Positions 1 through 8,553 are shown, numbered from the stretch's first letter. The stretch: DNA of 64,000 nt from Mycobacterium hubeiense (GCF_002838065.1 NZ_PIZU01000021.1:37407-101406), one strand, 5' to 3'. The notes: generated by a model from the letters alone, not told the origin. Numbers and translations: made by a program.

Positions 1-246
1 GCGGGCGAGGTCAACGGCGCTGTCGCGACCACCGCCGGCCTGCTGGACGAGGGCAAGGGTTCGCTTGCCGCGCTCGCCTCGGTCTGGGGCGGTAGCGGTT
101 CGGAGGCCTACCAGGCCGTGCAGATGCGTTGGGACAGCACCTCCGCTGAGCTCAACGCCGCGCTGCAGAACCTCGCTCAGACCATCAGCGAGGCCAGCGC
201 GACCATGGCTCAGACCGAAGCCGGTGTGACCGGGATGTTCGCCTAG
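1..246 (+). CDS. esxA: EsxA (ESAT-6), C-terminal 81 residues
   Basis: This is the 3' part of esxA; the start lies before the window. The protein is the WXG100 virulence factor secreted by ESX-1 as a heterodimer with EsxB (CFP-10). The visible part holds the turn motif WGGSGSEAY, the helix ALQNLAQTISEA and the ending TEAGVTGMFA, all close to M. tuberculosis ESAT-6. The reading frame is open from base 1 to the TAG at 244-246. espI and eccD1 follow in the canonical order. A strong hairpin lies just downstream and may set off esxBA from espI. Identity is very secure. Confidence 0.97.
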   Translation, partial: AGEVNGAVATTAGLLDEGKGSLAALASVWGGSGSEAYQAVQMRWDSTSAELNAALQNLAQTISEASATMAQTEAGVTGMFA

Positions 247-264
247 TCACGACGTTGCAGCACT

Positions 265-304
265 AAGGTGGGCGGGTAGGCCCAGCGCCAATCCCGCCCA
301 CCTT
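265..304 (+). terminator. 12-bp perfect hairpin between esxA and espI
   Basis: AAGGTGGGCGGG at 265-276 pairs perfectly with CCCGCCCACCTT at 293-304 around a 16-nt loop. It starts 18 nt after the esxA stop and lies 37 nt before the espI start. No U-run follows, so it may be a mycobacterial-type terminator/attenuator or an mRNA-end stabiliser that lets esxBA be expressed above the downstream genes. The structure is seen; the role is inferred. Confidence 0.6.
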
Positions 305-341
305 GTGCGCTTCGGCGCGACTTAACAATTGAGAGGTACCA

Positions 342-1790
342 ATGTCGGCCGACTATGACCGGCTCTTCTCCGACCCGGGGCAGACGGTCGAAGAGCACAC
401 GTTGATCGTGAAGCGCGAGGATGTATTGGCCGGGACCGCGGCACCCATGCCCGCCGGACCGGAAGGACCGGAAGGCAAGAAGGAGGCGCCGACGTCTCCG
501 ACGCCGCCGATGCCCGTGACACCGCCCCAGACACAGACCCAGGCCGGGCCGGCGCAGACGCAGGCCGCGCAGGCGCCGCCCCCACGCGCAGCTGAAACCA
601 CTGCGCAGATGCCACCGACCCGCACCGGCGGGTCGCATCGGCAAGCCAACAGCATGATGCGCACGCCGCAGGCCAACGCGCCCACCGGCGCGGCGTTCGA
701 GCAGCCGCGGTCGGCGCCCGCCCCGATGCCGCGTCCAGCGCCGGGACCAGCACCTTCACAGCATTTCGCCGAGTCGCAGCCCGAGACGACGGGCACGTGG
801 CGGCCGGGCCAGACCATGACCACGCCAGCGGCCCCGACGACGGCCGCAGCGATCGGTGAGCACCGCGCCATCGACGCGCTGTCGCACGTGGGCGTCAAGT
901 CGGCGGTGAAGATGCCGTCGCAGCGCGGCTGGCGGCACATCCTTTATGTGCTGACGCGCATCAATCTCGGCCTCTCGCCCGACGAGCTCTACGAGATGGA
1001 TCTGCACGCCCGGATCCGGCGAAATGCCCGCGACTCGTACCAGATCGGCGTCTTCGGGCTGAAGGGCGGCGTCGGCAAGACTGCTGTCACCGTCGCGTTG
1101 GGCTCGGCGTTGGCGGAGGTGCGAGGCGATCGCATCTTGGCCATCGACGCGGACCCCGACGGCGGCAACCTCGCCGACCGCGCGGGCCGGCAGTCCGCGG
1201 CGACGATCGCGGATCTGCTGTCCGACAAAGAATTGGCCCGCTACAACGACATTCGTGCGTACACGAGCATGAACTCGTCGAATCTGGAAGTGCTGTCCTC
1301 CGAGGAGTACAGCGGCGCTCGCCGTGCCTTCAACGACGAGGACTGGAAAGGCGCGGTCGAGGTCGTCTCGAAGTACTACAACCTCGTACTCGCCGACTGC
1401 GGCGCAGGGCTTTTCCAGCCCGCCGCCCGTGGTGTGCTCTCCACGGTGTCGGGCATGGTGATCGTCGCCAGCGCGTCGATCGACGGGGCGCGCCAAGCCG
1501 CGGTGACGATGGACTGGCTGCGGCAGAACGGTTTTCAGGATCTGCTGGGCCGGTCCTGCGTGGTGATCAACCATGTGGTTCCGGGCAAGCCGAACATCGA
1601 TGTCGAGGATCTCGTGCAACAGTTCGAACGTCACGTCCCGCCGGGCCGAGTGGTTGTCCTGCCATGGGACAAGCACATTGCTGCAGGCACGGAAATCCAA
1701 CTTGATCTGCTGGGCAAGACATTCCAGCGGCGGATCATCGAGTTGGCCGCGGCGCTGTCCGACGACTTCGACAGGCTCGAACGGCGTTGA
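342..1790 (+). CDS. espI: EspI, ESX-1 ParA/MinD-like ATPase-domain protein
   Basis: This 482-aa protein has a long Pro/Ala/Gln-rich N-terminal half (about residues 30-165) and a C-terminal ParA/MinD-type ATPase domain. A deviant Walker A, GLKGGVGKT, sits at residues 239-247, followed by the ILAIDADPDGGNLADR segment. In M. tuberculosis EspI (Rv3876, 666 aa) the ATP-binding motif has been linked to lowering ESX-1 secretion when ATP is low; that is family knowledge. This copy is shorter, mostly in the low-complexity arm. The start ATG follows GAGAGG with 7-nt spacing. The stop overlaps the TTG start of eccD1 in TTGA, implying coupled translation. Confidence 0.92.
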   Translation: MSADYDRLFSDPGQTVEEHTLIVKREDVLAGTAAPMPAGPEGPEGKKEAPTSPTPPMPVTPPQTQTQAGPAQTQAAQAPPPRAAETTAQMPPTRTGGSHRQANSMMRTPQANAPTGAAFEQPRSAPAPMPRPAPGPAPSQHFAESQPETTGTWRPGQTMTTPAAPTTAAAIGEHRAIDALSHVGVKSAVKMPSQRGWRHILYVLTRINLGLSPDELYEMDLHARIRRNARDSYQIGVFGLKGGVGKTAVTVALGSALAEVRGDRILAIDADPDGGNLADRAGRQSAATIADLLSDKELARYNDIRAYTSMNSSNLEVLSSEEYSGARRAFNDEDWKGAVEVVSKYYNLVLADCGAGLFQPAARGVLSTVSGMVIVASASIDGARQAAVTMDWLRQNGFQDLLGRSCVVINHVVPGKPNIDVEDLVQQFERHVPPGRVVVLPWDKHIAAGTEIQLDLLGKTFQRRIIELAAALSDDFDRLERR

Positions 1791-3322
1791 CCGCGACGGC
1801 CCCCGCAACCGCAACCTCGACGTCGAGCGTTTCGCCCGGCCGGCCGACGACCACCCGAGTGACCATCCTGACGGGTCGGCGCATGACGGATCTGGTGCTG
1901 CCTGCGGCGGCACCGATCGAGTCCTACATCGACGAGACGGTGTCGTTCCTGGCTGAACTGCTCGAGGACACTCCGGCCGATGTGTTGGCGGGTTTCGACT
2001 TTTCGGCTCAAGGGACCTGGGCGTTCGCCCGTCCGGGCTCGCCGCCGTTGAAGCTCACCGAATCACTCGACGACGCCGGCGTGGTCGACGGGACCTTGCT
2101 GACGTTGGTGTCGGTGAGCCGCACCGAACGGTATCGGCCGCTGGTCGAGGACGTGATCGACGCGATCGCGGTGCTCGACGAATCGCCGGAGTTCGACCGC
2201 ACGGCGCTGAATCGTTTTATCGGCGTGGCCATTCCGGTGGCGGCGTTGGCCATCACGGTGATGTCGCTGGTGGGCTGGAGCCGCAGCGGGCACGGCTGGT
2301 GGTGGCCGGTGGCGCTGGGCGTGTTGGGGATGGGTCTGCTCGTCGGCAGCGTGTTGGCGCAGAACCGGTACCGCAATCTCGACATGGCCGAAAGCCTGCT
2401 GGCCGCATCGGTGCCGGTGCTGGCGGGAGCGGCGGCGCTGGCCGTGCCGCTACCGCGCGGAGTTGATTCGCTGGGTGCACCCCAGGCCGCGGGTGCTGCG
2501 GCCGTGGTGCTGCTGCTGACGCTGGCGACCCGGGGCGGACCGCGTAAACGGGCGTCGTTGGCGTCGTTCGTGGCGGTGGCGTCGATCGCAGCGACGGGCG
2601 CGGCCATCGCCTATGGCTACGGATGGCAGTACTGGGTGCCGGCGGGCGCGATCGCGTTCGGTCTGATCATCGTCACCAACGCGGCCAAGTTGACGGTCGC
2701 CGTGGCACGCATTGCGCTGCCGCCGATTCCGGCTCCGGGGGAGTCGGTGGCCAACGAGGAGCTGCTCGACCCCGTCGAGCATCCCGACGCCACTGACGAG
2801 GAATCGCCGACGTGGAAGGCGATCATCGAGTCGGTGCCGGATTCGGCCGCGAGGCTGACGGAGCGCAGCCGTCTCGCCAAGCAGCTGCTGATCGGCTTCC
2901 TCACCGCGGGTGCGTTGGTGTTGGCGATCGGCGCCATCGGCGTTGTGGTGCAAGGGCATTTCTTCATCCACAGCCTGATCGTGGCCGGATTGGTGACGAC
3001 GATCTGTGGCTTCCGCTCGCGGCTGTACGCCGAACGCTGGTGTGCGTGGGCACTTTTGGCAGCGGTCGTGATCATCCCGACCGGCGTGATGGTCAAGCTG
3101 TGCATGTGGTATCCGGATACCGCGTGGCTGGTGCTGAGCATCTACACGGCGTTGGCCATCGTGACCTTGATCATTGTGGGAGCGACGGACAGCGTGCGGC
3201 GGGTGTCGCCGGTGACCAAGAGGATCCTCGAGCTGCTGGACGGTGCGGCGATTGCGGCGGTCATCCCGCTGCTGCTGTGGATCGCGAGCGTGTACGACCT
3301 GTTGCGGAATCTGCGGTTCTGA
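1787..3322 (+). CDS. eccD1: EccD1, ESX-1 membrane channel component
   Basis: This 511-aa protein matches EccD1 (Rv3877) in length and sequence. An N-terminal ubiquitin-like domain (about residues 22-105, starting TTRVTILTGRRMTDLVLP) is followed by about eleven hydrophobic membrane segments. A cytosolic linker with VARIALPPIPAPGESV lies between the early and late helices. EccD forms the bulk of the membrane-embedded ESX core with EccB, EccC and EccE. The TTG start at 1787 overlaps the espI stop and leads into the conserved ubiquitin-like fold; no better ATG exists upstream. The protein ends VYDLLRNLRF, as in orthologues. Confidence 0.95.
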   Translation: MTATAPATATSTSSVSPGRPTTTRVTILTGRRMTDLVLPAAAPIESYIDETVSFLAELLEDTPADVLAGFDFSAQGTWAFARPGSPPLKLTESLDDAGVVDGTLLTLVSVSRTERYRPLVEDVIDAIAVLDESPEFDRTALNRFIGVAIPVAALAITVMSLVGWSRSGHGWWWPVALGVLGMGLLVGSVLAQNRYRNLDMAESLLAASVPVLAGAAALAVPLPRGVDSLGAPQAAGAAAVVLLLTLATRGGPRKRASLASFVAVASIAATGAAIAYGYGWQYWVPAGAIAFGLIIVTNAAKLTVAVARIALPPIPAPGESVANEELLDPVEHPDATDEESPTWKAIIESVPDSAARLTERSRLAKQLLIGFLTAGALVLAIGAIGVVVQGHFFIHSLIVAGLVTTICGFRSRLYAERWCAWALLAAVVIIPTGVMVKLCMWYPDTAWLVLSIYTALAIVTLIIVGATDSVRRVSPVTKRILELLDGAAIAAVIPLLLWIASVYDLLRNLRF

Positions 3323-3342
3323 TCTCTTGAGGGGGCGAGGTA

Positions 3343-3645
3343 GTGAGCGAACAGCTGAAGGTCGACCCGTCGGTGCTGCAGACGGTTGGCGCCTCGTTCG
3401 GTGAGGCCGGGGCGGGGATCGCAGGAATAGGTGCGGATGCGCCGCTCGGGGACGCCGCAGGTGCGGTGCCGCAATTGGCGACGGCGAGCGCGTGCCAGCT
3501 GGCGGCGTCGGCGGTGGCGTCGGAGACTACGGCGATCGCCGACGGTGCGCGCACGTACGGCGGAAACCTGAACTCGGCTGCGGGCCAGTATCAGGGCAAG
3601 GACGAGACCGCGGCCGATGCGATCAAGCACACCGTCCCGCGGTAG
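3343..3645 (+). CDS. EspC-like ESX-1 substrate (YxxxD protein, 100 aa)
   Basis: A 100-aa helical, Ala-rich protein starting at GTG after a GAGGGGGCGAGG ribosome-binding region. It opens MSEQLKVDPSVLQTVG and carries YQGKD near its C-terminus, a YxxxD secretion signal placed as in EspC. It resembles the EspC family (T7SS_ESX_EspC), small proteins co-secreted with an EspA-like partner. It lies 20 bp after eccD1 where M. tuberculosis has espJ, and two further small cargo-type genes follow. Family placement is from sequence pattern; the partner is not known. Confidence 0.75.
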   Translation: MSEQLKVDPSVLQTVGASFGEAGAGIAGIGADAPLGDAAGAVPQLATASACQLAASAVASETTAIADGARTYGGNLNSAAGQYQGKDETAADAIKHTVPR

Positions 3646-3739
3646 TTGCTCGGCAACCGCGATCACCCAAACTTCGTGCAGTGACCAATGTTGCTGTTCC
3701 GGTAACATTTCGCTGGTGACGCCTGAGGGAGGCTGCCCA

Positions 3740-3892
3740 GTGTCTAAGGATGTGCGCGATTCCTCGGCAACTGAGCCGACGATGCGTGCGTCCGCGCGTT
3801 TGCTGGCATCGCGCCAAGTAATGCTGCGCGCAGCTCAGGCGAATCTTGCTGCGCCTCCGCGTGTTCCTGTGAGCGCTGACAAAGGACTGTAA
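3740..3892 (+). CDS. small hypothetical protein in the ESX-1 cargo island (50 aa)
   Basis: A 50-residue ORF starting GTG with GAGGGAGG about 8 nt upstream, which selects this start over the in-frame GTG at 3716. The product is polar at its N-terminus and then forms a likely amphipathic helix (ARLLASRQVMLRAAQANLA). It ends 2 bp before the next start. No family is recognised. Its strong ribosome-binding site and tight packing between two putative ESX substrates suggest a real gene, perhaps an accessory helix for its neighbour. Confidence 0.55.
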   Translation: MSKDVRDSSATEPTMRASARLLASRQVMLRAAQANLAAPPRVPVSADKGL

Positions 3893-3894
3893 GG

Positions 3895-4653
3895 ATGGGT
3901 AATCCGGAACTCAGGGTCGTAGAGCAAGCACTCAATTGGGAGCCCGCCCAAGTGACGGTGCCCTCGGTGCCGGCAGTCGCCCCGGGCGGCGATCCGATGA
4001 GCGTGATGATCGCCGCGTTCATGCCCACGGTCCCGGTGGACGTCGTCGACAAGGTCGCGAAGACGCGGGCGCGGGAAGAAACGTTCAAAGCCAACCTGGA
4101 GGCTGCGCGCAGCGCGTACCAGAACACCGACGGCTCAGAACAACAGAATCTCCAAGCCGCCAGCGCCGCCACCGACGCGGCCGCCGCACCCAGTGCCGCG
4201 GGTTCGCCTGCGGGCGCGGGATCTCCGGCGGGGCAGATGGGTCAGCTCGGCCAGATGATGGGCATGCCGATGCAGATGGCGGCGCAGGCCGCACAGATTC
4301 CGATGCAGATGATGGGCATGGCAGCAGCGGTTCCTCAGGGCATCATGCAGGGCGTCCAGAGTGCTATGCAGCAAGTCGGCCAGATGTCACAGATGGCCGG
4401 CGGCAGCGGTGAAAAGGACGGTGCAGACGCGGATCTCGCGGATAAGGCGGCAGAGGCGGCGGAGCGTACCGAGGAATCCTCCAAGACGCCCGAGGAACGC
4501 AAGACCGAACCTGCCGACGAAGCGCGGTCGGATGAAGGCGCGTCAGGGGGCGGCTCCGGCAGTGAGCGGGCACCTGCAGAACCTCAGCAAGACAAGGCAG
4601 TCGCGCCGCCAGCGCAGACGCGTCCGGCTGATTCTCCGGAGATTGCGCTGTGA
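3895..4653 (+). CDS. putative ESX-1 substrate at the espJ position (252 aa)
   Basis: A 252-aa protein with an N-terminal helical region (about residues 35-85) ending in AYQNTD, a YxxxD motif typical of type VII substrates. A Met/Gln/Gly-rich stretch follows (about 110-175, many QMMGMPMQM-like repeats), then an acidic Glu/Ala/Pro-rich tail. ATG at 3895 follows AAAGGA. Position directly after eccD1 and the EspC-like genes matches espJ, but similarity to M. tuberculosis EspJ is weak, so only the role of candidate ESX-1-associated cargo is given. The low-complexity Met-rich block is unusual. Confidence 0.65.
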   Translation: MGNPELRVVEQALNWEPAQVTVPSVPAVAPGGDPMSVMIAAFMPTVPVDVVDKVAKTRAREETFKANLEAARSAYQNTDGSEQQNLQAASAATDAAAAPSAAGSPAGAGSPAGQMGQLGQMMGMPMQMAAQAAQIPMQMMGMAAAVPQGIMQGVQSAMQQVGQMSQMAGGSGEKDGADADLADKAAEAAERTEESSKTPEERKTEPADEARSDEGASGGGSGSERAPAEPQQDKAVAPPAQTRPADSPEIAL

Positions 4654-4711
4654 CACAAGGCTATTGGAGAGGTGTTGATACACGCATGACTGTGGGCATG
4701 GAGATGGTCCG

Positions 4712-5833
4712 ATGACGCAGCCGCCACCGCCGCCGGGTGGTCCGCAGTATCCGCCGCCAGGCGCACCGGGCCCGTATCCGGGGCAAGGGCCGCAGTGGCC
4801 GCAGCAGCCGTGGGGTGCGCCACCGCCACCACCGCAGAAGCGCGGTAACGGATGGAAGTGGGCATTGGGCGGCGTGGCATTGCTGGCGGTCATCGGCGTG
4901 ACCGCGGCAGTGACGCTCTCGGTGGCTGGCGATGACGATGGCAATGGTTCGACGACCACGCCAACGGCATCGGGAAATACATCAGAGATCGCGAGCGCCG
5001 ACGACAAGGGCCCAGTCACAGTTATTACCGAGGATCCATCGTGCGCCCCGGCGCGACCGATCCTCGAGACCCGCGCGGCGACGCAGCGGAACGGTTGGAT
5101 TCAACGCGACCCTTCAATCCCCGCAACTGCCTGGACGCCCGAAGTGCGTGCACAATACGAAGCGGTGCAGCAGTCGATGCGCGGTTCCGCTGACCAACTG
5201 GTGCCGATAGCGAAGCTGACACCGCACCGCGTGATGCGCGAACTCTACGAACAGCTCATCGCCTATTCGCGCGCCTATGCGGACAGCATCCCCTCCTACA
5301 CCGCACCCGATGACAACCTCGCGCTCGCCTCGGTCGCCGCAGCCAGCGCGGTGACCTACGTGTGCTCCGCTATCACGTACGGGTCCGCACCTGCGCGTGG
5401 GCCATTAGTGCCGGCGCTGCCTGCCCCGTCGAGCGTCTCGCCCTTAGGTGATCCTTCGCACCCGAAGCAATTCCTCACGGAACCAAACTCCGTGTGTAGT
5501 GATTGGGATACGGCATGGACACAATTTCAGAAGGACACCGCGGCTTGGCGTGAAACTCCGGCGGACATACCCGGTTCTGAATGGACTCCAGCGCAACGAG
5601 CGACCAACGACGAAGTTGTACCCGTGATGCGCAGATTCGCCAGCGAGCTGCAGACCCTTGGCGGACGTAGCGACAATCCCACGCTCCGGGACTTCGCTGA
5701 CCTATCAGCTCAGTATCACCGCGCGTACGCCCAAGCGCTGCCTACATACACACCAGCGGATAACTATTTAGCGACGGCTGCGCTGAACTCGGCCGGCGTC
5801 GTACAGGCGGCGTGCCTGGCAGCTAAGGAGTAG
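4712..5833 (+). CDS. proline-rich single-pass membrane protein with duplicated Cys-containing ectodomain
   Basis: This 373-aa protein starts with a Pro/Gly/Gln-rich cytoplasmic tail (residues 1-45) and has one membrane helix (about 50-70, WALGGVALLAVIGVTAAVTL). The exported part contains two related modules of about 120 residues. Each begins with a Cys, has a W-x-P/R-x-P-ADIP/SIPATAWTP-type segment, an AYA-SIPSYT / AYAQALPTYT segment, and ends in V-x-A-C. The duplication is visible by eye; one disulfide per module is inferred. No enzyme motif was seen. It lies between two ESX-1 cargo-type genes. The ATGA at its start overlaps the end of a tiny ORF (4686-4715). Confidence 0.75.
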   Translation: MTQPPPPPGGPQYPPPGAPGPYPGQGPQWPQQPWGAPPPPPQKRGNGWKWALGGVALLAVIGVTAAVTLSVAGDDDGNGSTTTPTASGNTSEIASADDKGPVTVITEDPSCAPARPILETRAATQRNGWIQRDPSIPATAWTPEVRAQYEAVQQSMRGSADQLVPIAKLTPHRVMRELYEQLIAYSRAYADSIPSYTAPDDNLALASVAAASAVTYVCSAITYGSAPARGPLVPALPAPSSVSPLGDPSHPKQFLTEPNSVCSDWDTAWTQFQKDTAAWRETPADIPGSEWTPAQRATNDEVVPVMRRFASELQTLGGRSDNPTLRDFADLSAQYHRAYAQALPTYTPADNYLATAALNSAGVVQAACLAAKE

Positions 5834-5883
5834 GCGCCGTGACACATTCAATCGCAGCGAAAGCACTTCGGCGGGGATGTTAG

Positions 5884-8151
5884 ATGGCGATTCAGCCAGA
5901 CAACAGTGAGTACGGTGGCCAGACGGTCACAGGTGCCGGCTGGCCGAACGTAAATGAAGACGACATATCCGCCGCTGCCAAGTCATTTGAGGATTTGGCG
6001 TCCAACCTTCGCGACGAAGTTATCCCGGCCGCGCGTAACCAGATGATGAATCTGTCGGACGCGTGGGAGGGCTCTGGGTCCGAGGCAGCGCGGGATGAGG
6101 CTAGCGCGATCATCAGCCAGCATGAGGCGAACGCAACTGCAGCCCAGATGACCGCAGGTCAGCTGCGAAAAATGGAAGCCTCGGTCGTTAAGGCGAAGAA
6201 CTTGGCGAATTTCGTGGCCGCTGTCGTTCAGGCGTTGTGCGAAAAGATTAGGAATGAAGCAGTCCCGGATGGCGCGGAGGACACACGCAGCGCCCGAATA
6301 GCGCAAGCGATCACCGAGGGATTCAAGGAAAACGTTGAAAACGTTGCGGCTAGCACAACAGAGTTGGCTAGCAATCTCCGTGTACCAATCGGCACACCCG
6401 GGGCAGATGGAAAAGTGCCGGCTACTCCGCCGCCAGAAGTTCCCGGTGACAAGGGGCCAGGTGGCCTAGCTCCGGGCGAAACAGCCGCGCCCCCACCACC
6501 ACCGCCGCCAGCGGGTGAGCCACTCTTCTTCAAGGGGTCAGGCGGCCTAGCCCCGGGCGAGCCCGTCGCGCCCCCACCACCGCCGCCTGCCACGGAGCCC
6601 GCTTCCTCCAAGGGACCAGGTGGTCTCGCTCCAGGTGAGCCAGCCCCGCCGCCGGCACCCAAGCCGTCCGTTGTTGAAGCGCCCGAACCCGCGGCTCCAC
6701 CTCCTGCGATGCCCGCTCCGGGCGCCCCCGCTTCCCCTGCGGCTTCTACCGGAGGCAGTAGCGGCGGGGTGAGCGGAATCTCGGGTTCGCCTGGTGGCCT
6801 TGGGTCTTCGTCCTCGTCGTCCTCGAGCGCGGGTTCGTCGTCTTCCTCCGCGGGCTCGTCGTCGAGCCCGACCGCCGGATCATCGAGCAGTGCGGCTTCC
6901 GCTGCCGACGCCGCGAAAGCCGGTGCCGCGCCTGCTGGCCCCATGTCGCCGCTTGAAGCCGCCGCCAAGGCAGCGAGCGGTGCTCAAATGCCGGCACCAC
7001 CGCCTCAACCCCTTCAGCCCGCCGCCTCCGCAACACCTGCCCAGCCTCCGGCCGCGCCAGCCCCTCCCGCGGCCACCACTACTGCCGGCACAACCGGCGG
7101 CGCAGCCGGGCCTGTCGGCGCCGGCGCGGGCCCGGCGCCCGCTGCTCCCATGCCTGGTTCGGGTGCCTCGACCGGCACACCGATGCCGCTCGGCCCCCCG
7201 CCCACCCCACCTCCCGCCGCCCCCGTGCCAGCCACGCCCCCTGCGGGACCGGTCGGTCCCGGTGTCGCCCCGCCAGCCGCCGCTTCTGGCGCTGGCGCGG
7301 TCGGTCCTCCGGCACCCGTACCCGTGTCGGCGCGTCGTGCGGAACGCGACGCGATCGCAGCCGCAGCCACGGCCGGCGCACTCCGGCGCAAGACAGATGG
7401 CTTCGACCCGTTGCGCCTGGCGCGTCAGATCGCGGCGGCACTCAATGCGCCCCAATCGATTCCGCATATGGCGTGGGGCTTCCTGTGGGCCACCGGCGTC
7501 ACCGTCGACGGAACCATTCTCGTGGCCAACACCTACGGCCTCGGCTACATCCCCGAAGGGGTGAATCTGCCGGAGCAGGCCAGGATGGTGAGTGCCGACG
7601 ACTCGATTGCCCCGTCCGAGCGAGCGAAATGGGTGGCGTATCCGTACTTGGCATTGCAAGGATGGGCCCAGCACAAGAACACCCGCTTGCAGGCGGTCAT
7701 TGGGACTGAAGAGCAGTTGAAAGGGTTGGACCCCGGCGCTCGAAAGGTCTATCTCGACGAGGCCGACATCCCGGCCAACGGCACGATGCAGGGGCGCAGT
7801 CGGCTCGAAGTCATCGCCCCCGGGCCAGCCGCTCAGTTGACCTCGACGGCCGACGCCTCGTTGATAGAACTGCTACCGACACGGCCCGTCGATGACAACC
7901 CGCCCGAAGACAGGTCAGAGCAACTGTGGTTCGACATGCTCAAACCGCTGATGCGGTCAGGCACCGGCCGTGAGACCGCGCACCTGGAGGCGTTCGTCAC
8001 CTATGCGAGCCACAAAGAAGAGTTGCTTCTGCACCAGGCCCATACAGCGACCGACGCCACCACCCAGCGAGTTGCGATCGCCGATTGGGCCTACTGGCAG
8101 CACCTCAGCGTCCTCAACTCAGACGCACTGACTGTTCCCGCGTCCTCGTAA
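5884..8151 (+). CDS. EspK-like ESX-1 substrate/chaperone (755 aa)
   Basis: The N-terminal ~110 residues are helical with a WXG100-type turn (DAWEGSGSEAARDEA). The middle (about 180-480) is Pro/Ala-rich and poly-Ser, with three tandem KGPGGLAPGE-type repeats. The C-terminal ~260 residues form a globular domain (GFLWATGVTVDGTILVANTYG, then ...IPEGVNLP) resembling the C-terminal domain of EspK (Rv3879c, 729 aa). EspK is known to bind EspB and route it to EccC. Here the gene runs with eccD1, whereas Rv3879c runs the other way, so it may be a relocated or separate family member. ATG follows GGCGGGGA. Confidence 0.7.
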   Translation: MAIQPDNSEYGGQTVTGAGWPNVNEDDISAAAKSFEDLASNLRDEVIPAARNQMMNLSDAWEGSGSEAARDEASAIISQHEANATAAQMTAGQLRKMEASVVKAKNLANFVAAVVQALCEKIRNEAVPDGAEDTRSARIAQAITEGFKENVENVAASTTELASNLRVPIGTPGADGKVPATPPPEVPGDKGPGGLAPGETAAPPPPPPPAGEPLFFKGSGGLAPGEPVAPPPPPPATEPASSKGPGGLAPGEPAPPPAPKPSVVEAPEPAAPPPAMPAPGAPASPAASTGGSSGGVSGISGSPGGLGSSSSSSSSAGSSSSSAGSSSSPTAGSSSSAASAADAAKAGAAPAGPMSPLEAAAKAASGAQMPAPPPQPLQPAASATPAQPPAAPAPPAATTTAGTTGGAAGPVGAGAGPAPAAPMPGSGASTGTPMPLGPPPTPPPAAPVPATPPAGPVGPGVAPPAAASGAGAVGPPAPVPVSARRAERDAIAAAATAGALRRKTDGFDPLRLARQIAAALNAPQSIPHMAWGFLWATGVTVDGTILVANTYGLGYIPEGVNLPEQARMVSADDSIAPSERAKWVAYPYLALQGWAQHKNTRLQAVIGTEEQLKGLDPGARKVYLDEADIPANGTMQGRSRLEVIAPGPAAQLTSTADASLIELLPTRPVDDNPPEDRSEQLWFDMLKPLMRSGTGRETAHLEAFVTYASHKEELLLHQAHTATDATTQRVAIADWAYWQHLSVLNSDALTVPASS
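6451..6639 (+). repeat. three imperfect 30-bp in-frame repeats encoding KGPGGLAPGE
   Basis: Copies at 6451-6480, 6532-6561 and 6610-6639 each encode K-G-(P/S)-G-G-L-A-P-G-E, spaced about 80 bp apart by poly-proline codons. They lie in the linker of the EspK-like protein. Copies differ mainly at third codon positions, which suggests selection on the peptide. Confidence 0.85.
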
Positions 8152-8553
8152 CCCAGCGGCACCCCGAGATCAGCCCCAACTGGCTCAAACCATTGCGCAC
8201 AGTCGGCGCGGATCGGCCCGATATCGGCACTGCCGACTGGCGCACGAATCCGTGTGTCCAGTTGAAAACCGTTCATCTTAAGCAGGTTTCGTGCGACGAA
8301 CGGTAGAGTCGTGCGGAATTTCGCGACACTCGCCTCACTGTGTCGGAGGACCAACGATCTGCACCGCGAATGGCCCCAGACGACGTCTTCACGGTGCGGA
8401 CGTACGCCACCAGCGCAGACTACGGCCCGAAAATAGTGCGCAGATCAGCAGGTCACAGCCTGCGGCTCGCACGGCCCGCCGGACTGCACGTGCAGCGAAG
8501 GTGTGAGCGCGACGCCACTAGCCGAAGGCGCTGTTACGAGATCGTTCCCTAAG
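8152..8553. other. 402-bp gap between convergent genes; one hairpin, no credible gene
   Basis: This interval separates the EspK-like gene (+) from the lipoprotein gene (-). Short ORFs exist on both strands (for example + from GTG 8340) but none has a good ribosome-binding site or recognisable sequence. The only structure seen is the hairpin at 8195-8243. It may hold the 3' ends of two mRNAs or remnants of lost cargo genes. Confidence 0.5.
8195..8243 (+). terminator. hairpin downstream of the EspK-like gene
   Basis: CAGTCGGC (8200-8207) pairs with GCCGACTG (8232-8239), and the stem extends by GCGC/GCGC with one bulged A. The loop contains a nested GATCGG/CCGATATCGG structure. It begins 44 nt after the stop. 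No U-tract is present, as often seen in mycobacteria. It could act for transcripts from either side. Confidence 0.5.

Noticed and set aside
4686..4715. 9-codon ORF whose TGA overlaps the ATG of the 373-aa membrane protein
   Set aside because: The overlap is suggestive, but the ORF is too short and lacks a clear ribosome-binding site to call a gene.
6800..6905. Poly-Ser codon runs in the EspK-like gene as a possible DNA repeat or CRISPR-like array
   Set aside because: These are irregular TCG/TCC/AGC/TCT codon runs encoding a Ser-rich linker, with no fixed repeat-spacer pattern.
8340..8552. 70-codon GTG-started ORF in the gap after the EspK-like gene
   Set aside because: Weak start context, Arg-rich late sequence and no recognisable features; probably chance.
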